Below are positions 10,311 to 21,057 of a stretch of DNA of 64,000 bases, in pieces; positions within the stretch are counted from its first letter, which is position 1; each line of letters opens with the position of its first letter. This DNA comes from Pseudoips prasinana (Eukaryota; Arthropoda; Insecta; Lepidoptera; Nolidae): positions 11,254,501 through 11,318,500 of the forward strand of contig OX621252.1 of the NCBI GenBank assembly GCA_951640165.1, given 5' to 3'. Both the position numbers and the translations under genes were made by a program. The notes beneath the pieces are model-generated. The model saw only the letters and a list, made by a program, of their open reading frames with translations, made no database searches and was not told where the DNA came from.

Positions 10311-10753
10311 TTACAAAAGAAAAGTAGTAATTAATCTAGGTGGAAATTGCCACAATGGATATAATTAAATCAGATTAACTTTGCGGTAAATCCTGACAGA
10401 AATCGCAGGATGATAAAGATTGAGCTATGGTACTAAACAGAAATAATAAAACAACGGGTTTTTACGGAAGTTCTTTTAAACGCTGCCTGGTGAGAATGCA
10501 TGATTTATATACTATTATACTCGTAGATATAAAGCAAGCATAAAAAATCTAAGAGCTTTACTGTGTTCTGTTCGTTCATTTATTTATAGCTTTCATGAGT
10601 GTTTTTTACAAAGGTTTTTCAGTGAGTACACAGAACTAAACCCCGTTATGGTATAGCAAATATAATATTTGAAAACAAGTATTTATAAAAACTTGACATT
10701 CTATCTAGTCAAGTTATTTATGTCAAATGAATGTGACATAAATAACTGGACTT
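10311..10753. other. Unassigned DNA
   Basis: Nothing recognised except a small inverted pair around 10692-10752 (CTTGACATTC..., GTTATTTATGTC/GACATAAATAAC). Confidence 0.4.
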
Positions 10754-10800
10754 GACTGCATGTGTGGCGAGGTGGTTATTAAGGTAACCGCAATCAAACA
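10754..10800 (+). mobile_element. SINE-3 head fragment
   Basis: GACTGCATGTGTGGCGAGGT, then GGTTATTAAGG, matches the head of the SINE-3 copy at 55447. Body and tail are absent. Confidence 0.55.
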
Positions 10801-10889
10801 CAAGGCAACTATTATGTGACCCAATTACAGTTCTTCTCAGTCTGGATGTCCTTGGTGAAGATTTTCCTGTTTGTACTTTGTAGTGAAGC

Positions 10890-11048
10890 TCATTGGTGTG
10901 GGGGAAGGGTCACTTGTTTGCTGACTCTTAACGGCCGGCAACGCACCTGTGACTCCTCTGGTGTTGCCAGTGTCCATGGGCGGCGATGGTCATTTACCAT
11001 CAGGTGACCCACTTGCTCGTTTGTCTTCCTCTCATATAAAAAAAATTT
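10890..11048 (+). repeat. Rep-D dispersed repeat copy
   Basis: Carries GGCCGGCAACGCACC, GACTCCTCTGGTGTTGCC, ACCATCAGGTGACCCACTTG and CTCGTTTGTC, then an A-rich tail. This is a common lepidopteran repeat with poly(A)-like ends. Confidence 0.85.
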
Positions 11049-11051
11049 AAA

Positions 11052-11310
11052 AAATAAAATAAAAAAGGTTTTTACTCACGTAGACTTTAAAAAAGCGCTT
11101 GTAAATAGTCAGAACATGTTTGTAGTAATATAGTTGTATACATTATTATTTCTAGTAACATAGATATTTAGGTACACATTGTATGAAAACATTTATAAAA
11201 TTTATTTTATTATAGCAATGCTATTTAGCTAGCTAGTATCAAGTTATTGTCAAGAGATTATGTTCAATTATCTAGTTTAAGTCTAATATTTTTACTACAT
11301 ATTGTCGAGT
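11052..11310 (-). repeat. Rep-A dispersed repeat copy
   Basis: Same order and orientation as 205-500: AATAAAAAAGG, AAAGCGCTTGTAAAT, AGAACATGTTTGTAGTAATA, TCAAGTTATTGTCAAGAGA. Directly abuts the Rep-D tail at 11048. Confidence 0.82.
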
Positions 11311-11376
11311 CTCGTTTACTACGAGATATTAATTTCTCTAGTACTGTTGTCTTAAAAATCATTTATAAGAATAATC

Positions 11377-11602
11377 TCATAACCAGATGCTCTCACCGGT
11401 CCGTAAGTGATTCAGCCCGGAAGTGTAGATTTAGAGTGAAGTGTGATGAAGTCCTGAAGAACAAAAAAAAAGTACGTCTATGTATCGGTCCCGGTTGTAG
11501 CCATTAGGCAACAGTCGGTAAGTCATGTCAGACGCCTACTGGGCGGCTTGAACAATCCTGCCACCAGGGCAACCACTGCCCATACGATAAGTAAGTAAGT
11601 AA
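11377..11602 (+). mobile_element. 5S-SINE relative lacking the 5S core
   Basis: Head CCAGATGCTCTCACCGGTCC and the complete 3' part GGTCCCGGTTGTAGCC...CTACTGGGCGGCTTGAACAA...CCCATACGATAAGTAAGTA (pieces) match the 5S-SINE family. At about 11420-11480 the 5S-like internal promoter is replaced by unrelated A-rich sequence, so this copy should lack the type 1 Pol III promoter. Confidence 0.75.
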
Positions 11603-11609
11603 TAGAAAT

Positions 11610-11870
11610 TACGTCATCATTACAGCTGAAATAAGTCCATTGCTGGACAAGCCTTCTTCAAGAATCATCTTGAGGGGATATGCCATAATTGCCACGCTTG
11701 GCAGGCGGGTTGGCGATCGCAGTAAGAGTTCATAGTAGTCAGAAGGAAGCTACTGCCCGTCGTCTGGTAGATATTCCCTCGCTTCTACGCCCCCCACGGG
11801 ATGAGATGGGGTGATGTTATTCTGATTCTGATATTTGTCGCCGTCACCACACGGCAGAAAGTAATTAAAT
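11610..11870 (-). repeat. Rep-C dispersed repeat copy
   Basis: Reverse orientation: CATCATTACAGCTG, GTCCATTGCTGGACAAGCC, CACGCTTGGCAGGCGGGTTG, GCGATCGCAGT, GCCGTCACCACACGGC. Confidence 0.85.
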
Positions 11871-12124
11871 ATGTATTCCTGATTAAATTCAGCCATGATG
11901 GCCAGTTTTAAGACAAACGGAGATATTTACATATATAACACCCATCATAGTTTGGTGAGTTAGAAAATACAAGTAAACTCTATTCCTTCACTCTCATATT
12001 CCGAAAGGACTACCTAACCAACGAAACGTCAGGTTTCATTTACATTCTCTTTAACATGGGGGTTTAACACCGCCTTCATCCTAACTCACGCTTCTAGTAT
12101 GAAATTTTTAAATCCCAATAATTT

Positions 12125-12570
12125 AACCAGACTCAGGACAAACAGACTTGTTCATGCACACATTTATCTATTCTATCCATTAAAGAATTAGTGTCTGTAG
12201 ATTCTGTTGCAAATTAGGACCGGTATACATGGTATCGTTTAAGCTTAGGCCCGTTGATGATTTTGCTGAGGCGTTAAAAACTACTCTGAGTTTTGTAGTT
12301 ATGGACTCAGACCGAATTACCGGGTGGTGTGGTCGATAGTTCCCGACGTCTTGAGTTAGGTTTGTTGGTATCATATGGTTTAATTTTCTATATTCATCCA
12401 TAAAGTTGTTGTATTCGTTTTTGAGTTCAGGATTAGTCGTAATTTTTCTTTCCAAAGCCCGAAATTGAGCTATCTATTCTTGAGCTAGGCTTATCTGTCC
12501 TGGGTGTGTATAGAACCCACGATCACCGAGGTGAAAGGCAAATATCTATCAAAGATGCCAACTGGCCCGA
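12125..12570 (-). mobile_element. SINE-1 split by an inserted Pao fragment
   Basis: SINE-1 body (GACTCAGGACAAACAGACTT) ends at TATCTATTCT (12165-12174) and resumes at TATCTGTCCT (12492-12501) with the B-box side GGGTGTGTATAGAACCC. The two 10-bp words are two mismatches apart and sit where the SINE consensus has TATCTGTTCT, as expected of a target duplication. About 317 bp lie between. Confidence 0.65.
12175..12473 (-). pseudogene. BEL/Pao LTR-retrotransposon pol fragment
   Basis: The minus-strand frame reads AQFRALERKITTNPELKNEY, then NFMDEYRKLNHM, PHHPVI, TTKLRVVFNASAKSSTGLSL and NDTMYTGPNLQQNL. This is the start of the Pao-type reverse transcriptase region (PHH.V, LRVVF.AS.K...G.SLND). There is a stop just upstream (12474-12476), no catalytic YADD-like box and no LTR, so it is a short relic. 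It was moved into a SINE, apparently without the rest of its element. Confidence 0.75.
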
Positions 12571-13040
12571 ATATAGAGTATTTTAAGACTTATCTTTTGA
12601 TCAACGATCACCCTTTGGTCAACGGTCAGTTGCTTTAGATAAGCAAAAATCTCTTTTAGATCAAACGAACCCAAAATATTTTTCTAGAGATCATATGTCC
12701 CCCAACGCAGGGTGTGTTCGCTTACAAATTCCACGGAATGCGGCAACTTTCGTTGCCGAAGAAAATCGTACCTATATTTCATCCAATCTGTAACATCAAA
12801 ATGTTTTCCTTTTAAATCTGTGACAATATTCTCGTGTTTTGCATAAGGGACAAAGTTCCCGGCATTCCATGTTAACATCGATACAATAAAGTATTCATAA
12901 AATATGCATTACGAGAGAAAAGAATACGTATATATTCTTGTGATTTCTTTGTGTAGATTATTCTGCGTATGTTTATTTATTTAGCATTATAACACTTTGT
13001 GCCGTTGAAATGTTCTGATCATTGACTGCATAATAAATAA
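12571..13040 (-). other. Unassigned interval with an unrecognised 73-codon frame
   Basis: On the minus strand 12902-12684 stays open and includes TWNAGNFVPYAKHENIVTDL, HFDVTDWMKYRYDFLRQRKL and PHSVEFVSEHTLRWGTYDL. The composition is protein-like, and it may be a fragment of a transposon or host gene, but I recognise no family. The rest holds nothing identified. Confidence 0.3.
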
Positions 13041-13556
13041 CATCAGCCTGATATAGTCCACTGCTGGGCACAGGTGTTCCCCAAAGGTTTTTTTTATATA
13101 AGAGGGCGACAAACGAGCAAGTGGGTCACCTGATGGTAAGTGATTACCGCCGGCCATGGACACTGGCACCAACAACACCAGATGAGTCGCGGATGCGTTG
13201 CCGGCCTCTAAGAGTCAACAAACATGTGAAACTCTGGTGACCTTACATACAGAAACACAACATTAAGTTATTAATGTTATTGTTAAAGAATGTCTTCTGT
13301 AAGGTGGAGGAACTTCTCAAGTCAGGCTGCTCTTTGAGCGAATTAACGCTGTGCCCTACCTCTCGTTCTCATAACTTTGCCTTGTCTGGATAGAGTCTGC
13401 CTGCCATGTATGGAGGAGTTTGCCGTAGTCGCCGCGCTTGGCATGCGAGTTGGCAACCGCAGATAGGTAGTGCACAGGTGGTGCTGCTGCCCGACTACCT
13501 TCTGTATCTCTTAGTCGCCTTTTACGACATCCGTGGAATGGCCCCTTTTATTCTAC
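13041..13556 (+). repeat. Rep-B copy split by Rep-D
   Basis: Left part CAGCCTGATATAGTCCACTG to CCCCAAAGG (13041-13084); right part TTTGCCGTAGTCG, TTGGCATGCGAGTTGGC, CTTAGTCGCCTTTTACGAC (about 13418-13556). Together they make one Rep-B unit interrupted by an antisense Rep-D. Confidence 0.8.
13085..13417 (-). repeat. Rep-D copy inserted in Rep-B
   Basis: Starts with TTTTTTTTATATAAGAGGGC (tail side), then CAAGTGGGTCACCTGATGGT and ends in the 5' part GTGCCCTACCTCTCGTTCTC. It is one of the two longest Rep-D copies, with the one at 27030. Confidence 0.82.
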
Positions 13557-13718
13557 AGAAACCACACGGCTAGATGAAATTTAAAATATTTACCATTAAT
13601 TGGTTTCAAATATTTATTTTAAAAGTTACTTTATACGGTATTACATAGCATCAAATATCCATTGATATAAATTTGGATGAAGGTTGCTATTGATCATGCA
13701 TATAAACTGTTTCATAAA

Positions 13719-13933
13719 GTCATCATGTCGGACAAATTACGTCCACTGCTAAACAAAAGCCTCGCAAAAAATGAGGGTAAATGCCATAATCGCCACGCTT
13801 GGCAGACGGGTTGGCGATCGCATTTCAATGGTCTTAGTTCACAGAAAAATGCTACATTCTCTGGTAGGTATTCCTACGCTCCCTACGGGATGAGATAAGG
13901 TGATGATATTCTTCGCCGTCACCACACAGCTGC
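13719..13933 (-). repeat. Rep-C dispersed repeat copy
   Basis: Contains TTACGTCCACTGCT, CGCCACGCTTGGCAGACGGG, TTGGCGATCGCA and GCCGTCACCACAC in reverse orientation. Confidence 0.8.
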
Positions 13934-14288
13934 TTAAATGAACGCCCTCTTGATCGGTAAACTTAATGTATCACGTTCAACTCTTAAGATCCCACAAGAA
14001 ATCAGAGCATGTGTAAACTATACGGTACCTATTCACGAGACGGTACAGTTAGGTAAATATATATTATATCTCCAACCACGACAACACCTCAAGTTTCATT
14101 AACAATTCCAATGTAACACAGTTTTTTAGTTAATTATACATTTCAATGTCAATAAAATAATATTCAATAAATTAATAATTTGTACGGATATGACAAAAAT
14201 AATCAATGTTTTTTAATCAAGGAACCACAAAAGGATTTTAAGTAGCGTATTTTCGTAGTATGCTTACAAAATATTTTATACATATACT
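13934..14288. other. Unassigned A+T-rich DNA
   Basis: Nothing recognised. Confidence 0.45.
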
Positions 14289-14660
14289 ATACCAGCCGTG
14301 CCCGCGACTTTGTCCGCCCATTTTGTAATGACGCCGTAAATGTTGCATCAGAATATTTGTAATATTTTGTCTCTTGACGCAAACTTATAAAACATTTAAC
14401 ATAAACTTTACATATTTCCATTCAAATTTTCATCACCTATTGTTAATTTATACCCTTGAGGGTAAACCTTTAACAAACTTAGAATGTAATATTTATTAAT
14501 ATTATTACAGCCTAAAAAAAATTCAATATTCTAGCTCAAAAAATTACAGTATTTTCGTACAAATTTTCATCCCCCCTTTCAGCCCTTTACAGCCCTTTTT
14601 GCATTAAAAAGAGTATATGCACTTCTTTTTCACCTTTATGAAAGCTCCTAAATTGTTGTA
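14289..14660 (-). repeat. RTE-type tail repeat
   Basis: Opens with CCAGCCGTGCCCGCGACTTT; further on comes TTCATCCCCCCTTTCAGCCC, a block shared with 52780-52810. No coding capacity. Confidence 0.6.
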
Positions 14661-15600
14661 CAATATTTTATATAACCAAGCATATAAAGGACATATTATT
14701 GAAAAGTTTTTTTTTATTTGTTGTAATTATTACATTCAGTCTTGACCTTATGATTAATACAAAGACTTACAAACCTTTGCAAATATTTTGACTACTGGAT
14801 CAAAGATTCAAGAACTCGGTTAATAGTTAAGCTCGAAGCTACCTTCAAAACGATATAACGTTATTATGTAATATATTTTAACAAAGCATCCGATTTTTTA
14901 ATGGGATCGTTGGTATTCCCCTGAGCTAATCCCGGGATCTGTTGATCAATAACTAAAAGTTTAGCACAAGTTCTGACCTTTGACCGCGGTCCGGTCCGCG
15001 AGGTGCTTCACTGTAGATGAATAGAGGGTATTTATCTTATATAAACTTAGATTTAATCCGCTTTTAGAGTATTTAATCTCAAAGCTCCTCCGTATGTTCT
15101 GAACAAGTTTTAAGACACGAAGGTACCCAAACTCATGGGATTAAAAAATGGGACTAATTAGTGCTACGAAGTTCCAAAGTCGTACATCGACTTGGGCACT
15201 TTGAACCACTAATTTTCTAATAAATAAAGTTACTACACCGTAGTACTACACCGTAGCACAGTACTACGCGATATGAAGGAACATTCGGAGTCTTTTCTTA
15301 AAAGTTGCCCTACAACAGGTAAGTAATTTGGGCGTGGGCAACGAAATAGCAATTGTTAAGCTGTGACCATTTATTTAATCTCTCACAAACTCCAAATACA
15401 TGTGCGTGAGCCGTGTGGCCGCTTGGTTCGGCTAGATAGAAAGGGGGTTGAAGAAGGAGATTGTAGTTGAGGAAGGTGACTGTTCTCCTGTACTAGATTA
15501 GCAAGTTGGCTGAGCTGGTCGAGGTTACTACTATTAACTCACAACAACTTCCCAAGGATACCAAGGATTCCTTGAGTTTTATAGAATTATTGAAAAATGC
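14661..15600. other. Unassigned DNA
   Basis: Contains a small G+C-rich dyad, CCGCGGTCCGGTCCGCGAGG (14984-15003), and a short direct repeat ACTACACCGTAG twice near 15232-15258. No gene recognised. Confidence 0.4.
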
Positions 15601-15842
15601 TGCGTGGTGACGGCATAGAATATCATCACCCCATCTCATCCCGTGAGGGGCGTAGAAATCGCCCGAGGGAATACCTACCAGAAAATGGGCAGCAGCGTTT
15701 TCTGTGAACTATGGCTAACTCGTAAACTGCGATCGCCAACCCGTCTGCCAAGCGTGGCGATTATGGCATATTCCCCTATTATTTGGGGAGGCTTTTGTCG
15801 AGCAGTGGACGTACTTTGGCTGGCATGATGATGATGATGATT
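15601..15842 (+). repeat. Rep-C dispersed repeat copy
   Basis: TGCGTGGTGACGGCATAGAA, CTACCAGAAAATGGGCAGCA, ACTGCGATCGCCAACCCGTC, GAGCAGTGGACG and a (GATGAT)n end. Confidence 0.87.
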
Positions 15843-15860
15843 GATAAATGCAGTATCATT

Positions 15861-16110
15861 GACCGGCCGGTTGGCGTGATTGGTAGATACTTGCTTTTTA
15901 CGCCGAAGATCGTGTGTTCGATTCCCATCCTGGACAGATATTTGTGTGCATGAACGAGTCTGTTCGTCCTGAGTCTGGGTTAAATTATCTATATAAGTAT
16001 ATATTTACAAAATAAAAAGCTAGCTAAGCTATATAAAATACCAAAGAAAAGTTCTGCTTAGTTTGGGATCAGATGGCCGTGTGTGAATAAAATCCCAAAA
16101 TATTATTGCA
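15861..16110 (+). mobile_element. tRNA-derived SINE-1 copy
   Basis: GACCGGCCGGTTGGCGTGAT, TGGTAGATACTTGC (A box region), GTGTTCGATTCCCATCC (B box), CCTGAGTCTGGGT, GGGATCAGATGGCCGTGTG, ending near AATATTATTGC. It follows Rep-C by about 20 bp. Confidence 0.88.
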
Positions 16111-16330
16111 ACGAAGTTCCTTATCGCACGTTGCGAAAGGGGGCTAGACGGAAAAAATTAAGACGAATAGTTGTAACGACACTTTTTGCTTTTATTTTTA
16201 TTATTACTAAAATTGAGCCTACTGATTAAGTTTATATTACATTATATATTTTTTTATTATTAACAAATATAATGTAATATTAACTTCGTTCCATCCGGCT
16301 GTCGCTTGACACCTCACAAGTTTCTTTTTA
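16104..16330. repeat. Possible MITE with inverted AACGAAGTT ends
   Basis: AACGAAGTTCC near 16110 and TTAACTTCGTTCC near 16280 form an inverted pair, with an internal inverted pair (ATATTACATTATATA/ATATAATGTAATATT, 16233-16284). The ends are short and no target duplication is clear. Confidence 0.35.
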
Positions 16331-16944
16331 TCCTGAGAATAGTAACGTACTGGTTTTTCAGTTAAAAACTTTTTGATTCTAGCTTTTTTATATAACAAGA
16401 ATTTATTCACTTCAAAGTTTCCATATACCTAACTCTTAGTTTATTTTCATATTAGCAAGGATAATCAGTTACGTCCAGTTTGTGCCATTAACGCTTATCT
16501 ATTTCACAGTTCACCGGACAAAATGGAACGGTGCACAGCAAACTTGAGGGCTACTATCATCTGCAACTTTGTTCCACGGCAAACTTGTGACGGAGTTGTA
16601 GTTAAAGTAGATTTGTTAGGACTTGCGTACAAATATTTGATGGAAGTTTCTTAGCTGTATTTTACTGGCGCTCTTCCGCAGCCTCGAGGCACTTAACTAT
16701 TTGCCTACCCTAGTTTATCCCCTTTTGGTAGAATTGAGTTACTAGATGTTAGCCGACTTCGTGTGAGTTCCATGCGTTAGTCTGTTAGTTTTACCCAACA
16801 AATAATGAACTAAGTCGCATGTTTAAAATGCAATTCTATATTAGTAGCTAAGATTCTTAAAAGGGTTTCATAAAAGTGAAAAGCAAGGTTTGTTTCTTTT
16901 ACACACGAATTGTTTTAGGTTTATTGATTTGTTTTTGGCTTACC
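16331..16944. other. Unassigned DNA
   Basis: No repeat core or credible coding frame is recognised. Confidence 0.45.
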
Positions 16945-17070
16945 TCAATTTATTTAACAACGGAAACATTTATCACACATAACAATTGACGTTGGTTCCC
17001 GCACTAAGTTCTAAACTTGTATAGCAGGAACCAGGTTAACTTTAAAAAATAAACAATAAACAATTTTTAA
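16945..17070 (-). mobile_element. LINE 3' tail, left half of a split copy
   Basis: ACAATTGACGTTGGTTCCCG, CACTAAGTTCTAAACTTGTA and GCAGGAACCAGGTTAAC match 24525-24580, the 3' UTR of an antisense LINE. In that intact copy the next block is CTTAACAATAAAATTGAACG; here the same block occurs only at 21445, so about 4.4 kb has been inserted. Confidence 0.75.
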
Positions 17071-17084
17071 AAAGTAGATGAACC

Positions 17085-17470
17085 CACTGAGTTTGTTTCG
17101 CTGGATCTTCTCAGTTGGGGCGCATTAAAGCGCGACCGTCGTTATTAACACAAGGTCCGTCATAATTATAATACCTTAATATAGACAGAACCATTTACAA
17201 TATGTAGTAAAAATATTAGACTTAAACTCGATACAAACATAATCTCTTGACAATAACTTGATACGAGCTAGCTAAATATCATTGCTAATATAAAATAAAT
17301 TTTATAAATGTTTTCATACAACCAATACAATCTGTACCTAAATATCTATGTTACTAGAAATAATAATGAATACAACTGTATTACTAAAAACATGTTCTGA
17401 CTATTAACAAGCGCTTTTTTAAAGTCTACGTGAATAAAAACCTTATTTTTTTTTATTATTTTAATTTGTT
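17085..17470 (+). repeat. Rep-A dispersed repeat copy, long form
   Basis: Head GAGTTTGTTTCGCTGGATCT, TCTCAGTTGGGGCGCATTA, AAGCGCGACCGTCG; then the family body through CAAGCGCTTTTTTAAAGTCT and an A/T-rich end. Confidence 0.82.
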
Positions 17471-17487
17471 CAAGTAAATTAAAATAG

Positions 17488-17634
17488 CATACAACAAAAC
17501 TATACCACCGGATCCAATCTATATCTGATGTAGATAATATCGCCCAGGAGGACACATCTGCATCGAAACCAGCGCCAGCTGCCCCAGCAAAGGTCGTGAC
17601 GAAAACCAAGCGCTTAGCGGCTGCTAAAAAGTAA
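17488..17634 (+). CDS. Candidate terminal exon of an unidentified gene
   Basis: Directly after a T-rich stretch and TTAAAATAG, a possible splice acceptor, 48 codons stay open to a TAA stop. The peptide has an acidic middle (SISDVDNIAQEDTSASKP), an Ala/Pro linker and a basic end, KTKRLAAAKK, that looks like a nuclear localisation signal. Its local G+C content is well above the flanks, as expected of coding DNA. There is no upstream exon within view and no AATAAA close downstream. It could be a true last exon, a processed-gene fragment, or the end of an unrecognised retroelement protein. I cannot name the product. Confidence 0.3.
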   Translation, partial: HTTKLYHRIQSISDVDNIAQEDTSASKPAPAAPAKVVTKTKRLAAAKK

Positions 17635-18123
17635 TGGCTTTTACATCTAGCCCAACCATTATTCTTGTTTATTTGTCTTCACCATGTAGTACCGTCCATA
17701 GAATTCATATATTATAATAACAAACTGCTCAGTGTAGGTTAATCAACATATTATTATTTTCCAAATGACATTAGGTGTCAAAACACTAGTCGAATGACAG
17801 TTGTGTTCCATAGAGTGTTTCTTACAATTTTTAACACGGGACTTGATTCTTTTCAGCCCGTGACATTGAGATTGAAATTATAGTTTTAATTACGTAAATT
17901 TTGTTTAAGCATCTACTAATGTACTAAAATTTAATTATTTTTATTTTATGTGCGGTTTGTGTGATTTGTTTGTGTCTTATTTAAATTTTACTATTCTTTG
18001 TTTTCATGTAAAAGCTTGCCGGTGGGTGAACCAAAATTGATAGTAACTACATATTTTTATTTTTTGTTTATTACAATATTATAATTTATATTACATATTT
18101 ATTATTTATTTACATTATTTATT
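17635..18123. other. Unassigned; includes the likely 5' end of the L2-like LINE
   Basis: The first part would be the 3' UTR if the preceding exon is real. The later part, from roughly 17770, probably contains the LINE 5' UTR; no exact boundary or target duplication could be placed. Confidence 0.4.
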
Positions 18124-19165
18124 ATGTTGGATTGTAGTAGTGATAACGAAAGTTTTTACTCTTGCAGTGATAGTGACAGTTTCATCACCTTCACTAGCAG
18201 ATACCTTATTAACGCAGTTTTCTGATGTGCCCAAGAATTTCAATGTGGTTCATATAAATGCCCAGAGTATTCCGGCTCACTTCGCGGATATGCTGGCATC
18301 TTTTGACTGTAAGAATATTCACGCCATACTCATTTCTGAATCATGGCTAAAGCCATGTCTTCCATCTACGCTATACTCACTCACCGGCTTCAATCTAATT
18401 AGAAATGATCGTGCGAGTGGTGTAGGTGGCGGGGTTGCCATAATAATATATTTGCGTTCCAGTATATCCTTTTCTATTGTAGATATGTCAACTCAGCCGC
18501 CCCTATCAACCGCAGGCGAGCATCTATTCATTGAAGTCGAGCTTAGTCATCGAAAAATTTTACTTGGTGTATATTATAGCCCGTCTTTAAGGGTAAATTA
18601 TTTCTCCTCTTTGGAAAAACTCCTAGAAAACGTTCTCCCTTCTTACAGTCACACCATAGTCATGGGGGATATCAATACATGTCTCTTAAAGAATGATTAT
18701 CGCTCATCTCGCCTTGTCTCTCTACTTGAATCTAATAACTTATCTATCCTTCCACTAAATGCTACGCATAATTTTCCTAACTCTACTCCTTCACTTCTCG
18801 ATCTTATTTTTGTTTCTTCTTCTCAACACGTTGCTAAACACGGACAGTGTTCTGCCGACGCCTTCTCTTATCATGATCTTATCTACCTTTCATACAAAAT
18901 TCGGCCGCCTAAGTCTAAGCCAAAAATTCTCTTGCAGCGCAATTTTGGTAGCATTAACCTTACTAATCTTCTAGAGGACGCCAGCAGCATTGATTGGACA
19001 ACGCTCCTTAACGCTAACACCATTGATGAAAAAGTCGATATTTTTACGTCAACAATAGTCAATATCTACGACAAACATGCTCCTGTCCGGCCTATCAGAT
19101 TGAAACATCTTCCAGCACCTTGGCTTTCAGATGATATAAAATACTTCTCCATAAGAAAGTTATAG
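18124..19165 (+). pseudogene. LINE endonuclease domain, frameshifted at both ends
   Basis: The endonuclease nicks target DNA to prime reverse transcription. Visible motifs are HINAQSIPAHFADM, ISESWLKP, RNDR then GVGGGVAI, MGDIN (usually GDFN) and the LPAPWLSDDIK junction. The long frame opens formally at 18140, but its first 20 residues resemble nothing in the family. An ATG at 18124 in another frame gives a Ser/Asp-rich start (MLDCSSDNESFYSCSDSDSF), so I infer that this was the original start and that a frameshift occurred before about 18230. A second frameshift near 19150 precedes the TAG at 19163-19165, and the reverse transcriptase continues in the first frame. Confidence 0.85.
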
Positions 19166-21057
19166 CGAAAACTAAAATGAAGATACGAAAAACTGATCAT
19201 CACCGGGATAAATATATCAGTATAAGAAATCACTGTAATAAGGTGTGTAGGGATGCACAACGCCAGCATATTCATAAATCTGTTCAAAATGGAGACCCAG
19301 CTAAAGTATGGAAATTTCTTAGATCTATGGGGGTCGGAAAATCACGACAAGATAGTATTCCCAAAGACCTAGACCTCAACTTGCTTAATCAGCACTTCTC
19401 ATCTTCGTCCAACTTTGACAGGACTGTAAAAACCTCCACAATCAACTATTTAGCATCTTTCCCGGCTCCCAACTTTCCACATTTTGTCTTTAGTCAATTC
19501 TCTGCTTGTGATGTTAAGACGAGCGTATTGTCAATAGCATCTAATGCTATTGGTAGCGACTGTATTAGCCGTAACATGATCTTACTTATCCTTGACGAAA
19601 TCCTTCCCATTATCTGCCATATCCTCAATTTTTCCATTTCTAGTGGTGTCTTTCCATCCTTGTGGAAAAACGCACATATCATTCCTTTACCAAAGAAATC
19701 CCATCCCATTTCAATTTCCCAGTACCGTCCAATATCTATACTTCCTTTTCTATCCAAAGTTCTTGAGCGACTCATCCATAACCAACTCAGTGTGTTCCTA
19801 CGCAAGAACAATCTCCTCAATCCTTACCAATCCGGTTTTCGTCCAGGTCACAGTACGACCACAGCCTTGATCAATGTTACGGAAGATATCAGGACAGGCA
19901 TGGAAAATGGCAAAATGACAGTGCTTACATTGTTGGACTTCAGCAATGCCTTTAACACGGTAGATTTTGACATCCTTTTGGCCATTTTACGCTCTATTAA
20001 CATATCTCCAACGGTAATTGACTGGTTTCGCAGTTACCTGTTTGGACGTCGGCAGCGGGTTCGCATAGAAGACTCTTTCTCTTCTTGGTGTGATACTACT
20101 GCTGGTGTACCACAGGGTGGCGTTTTATCTCCTTTGCTTTTCGCTATATTTATTAATGCTATTTCTGACCAACTTATTTGAGCCTACCACCTTTACGCAG
20201 ATGATCTTCAAATATACACCCAAACACCTTTTGACAAGCTATCGGAAGCCATTAATGTCATTAACAAAGACTTATCTCATATAAGCAAGTGGAGCATGAG
20301 ATACGGTATCAATGTTAATCCAGAAAAGTGTCAAGTCATTGTTGTTGGCAGCTCTCGGAAAATTACTAATGTTGATTGGTCCCAAATTCCCCATGTCGTT
20401 TTCAACGGCACTGTTATACCTTATACTGACAAGGTGAAGAATTTAGGTATTTATATAGACAAGACTCTTTCCTGGGGTCCACAAATACAAGAAGTTAGCA
20501 GAAAGATGTTTGCTTCTGCTAGTTCCCTAAGACGCCTACGAAACTTTCTCCCTACTGCTACCAAAATTGCACTTGCGCAGTCCTTGCTTCTCCCTATCCT
20601 TGACTATGGTGATACCAGTTATCTTGATGTCACGGAGGACCAACTTGATAAACTTGAGCGACTTCAAAACTTCTGTATACGATTCATATTTGATTTGCGT
20701 AAATATGATCACGTCTCTGAATTTCGCACTAAACTCAAGTGGCTGCCCATAAGACTTCGTCGGAATACTCACATTGTCACGCTTCTATACAGTATTCTGT
20801 TCAATCCCGCTACTCCTCTCTATCTCAAGGAACGTTTCAAGTTTCTTCACTCAACTCATTCGAGACTCTTGCGGTCTTCAGAAAACTTACGACTCAAAAT
20901 GCCAGCGCATCCCACTAATTTCACCGACAAATCCTTCAGTGTACAAGCTGTGCGCTTATGGAATGCGCTGCCAATACAGATCAGGTGCGCTCAATCACAG
21001 CATGTATTTAAAAATATGGTGAAACAGCACTATTTGACGTTATCTACTAGGCAATAA
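19150..21057 (+). pseudogene. LINE reverse transcriptase domain with one in-frame stop
   Basis: Continues the same protein: HIIPLPKKSHP, QYRPISILPFLSKVLERLIH, NPYQSGFRPGHSTTTAL, LLDFSNAFNTVD (first catalytic Asp), AGVPQGGVLSPLLFAIFINA and LYADDLQIY (catalytic YADD, 20194-20205), then the C-terminal region to a TAA at 21055. A TGA at 20179-20181 falls just before YADD, so the enzyme cannot be made in one piece without readthrough. Apart from that stop this frame is open for about 1.9 kb, which points to modest age. Confidence 0.9.

Noticed and set aside
18140..18205. Signal-peptide-like start (MITKVFTLAVIVTVSS) on the LINE endonuclease frame
   Set aside because: This is most likely out-of-frame translation after a frameshift; the alternative frame from 18124 gives the Ser/Asp-rich start, and the endonuclease is not secreted.
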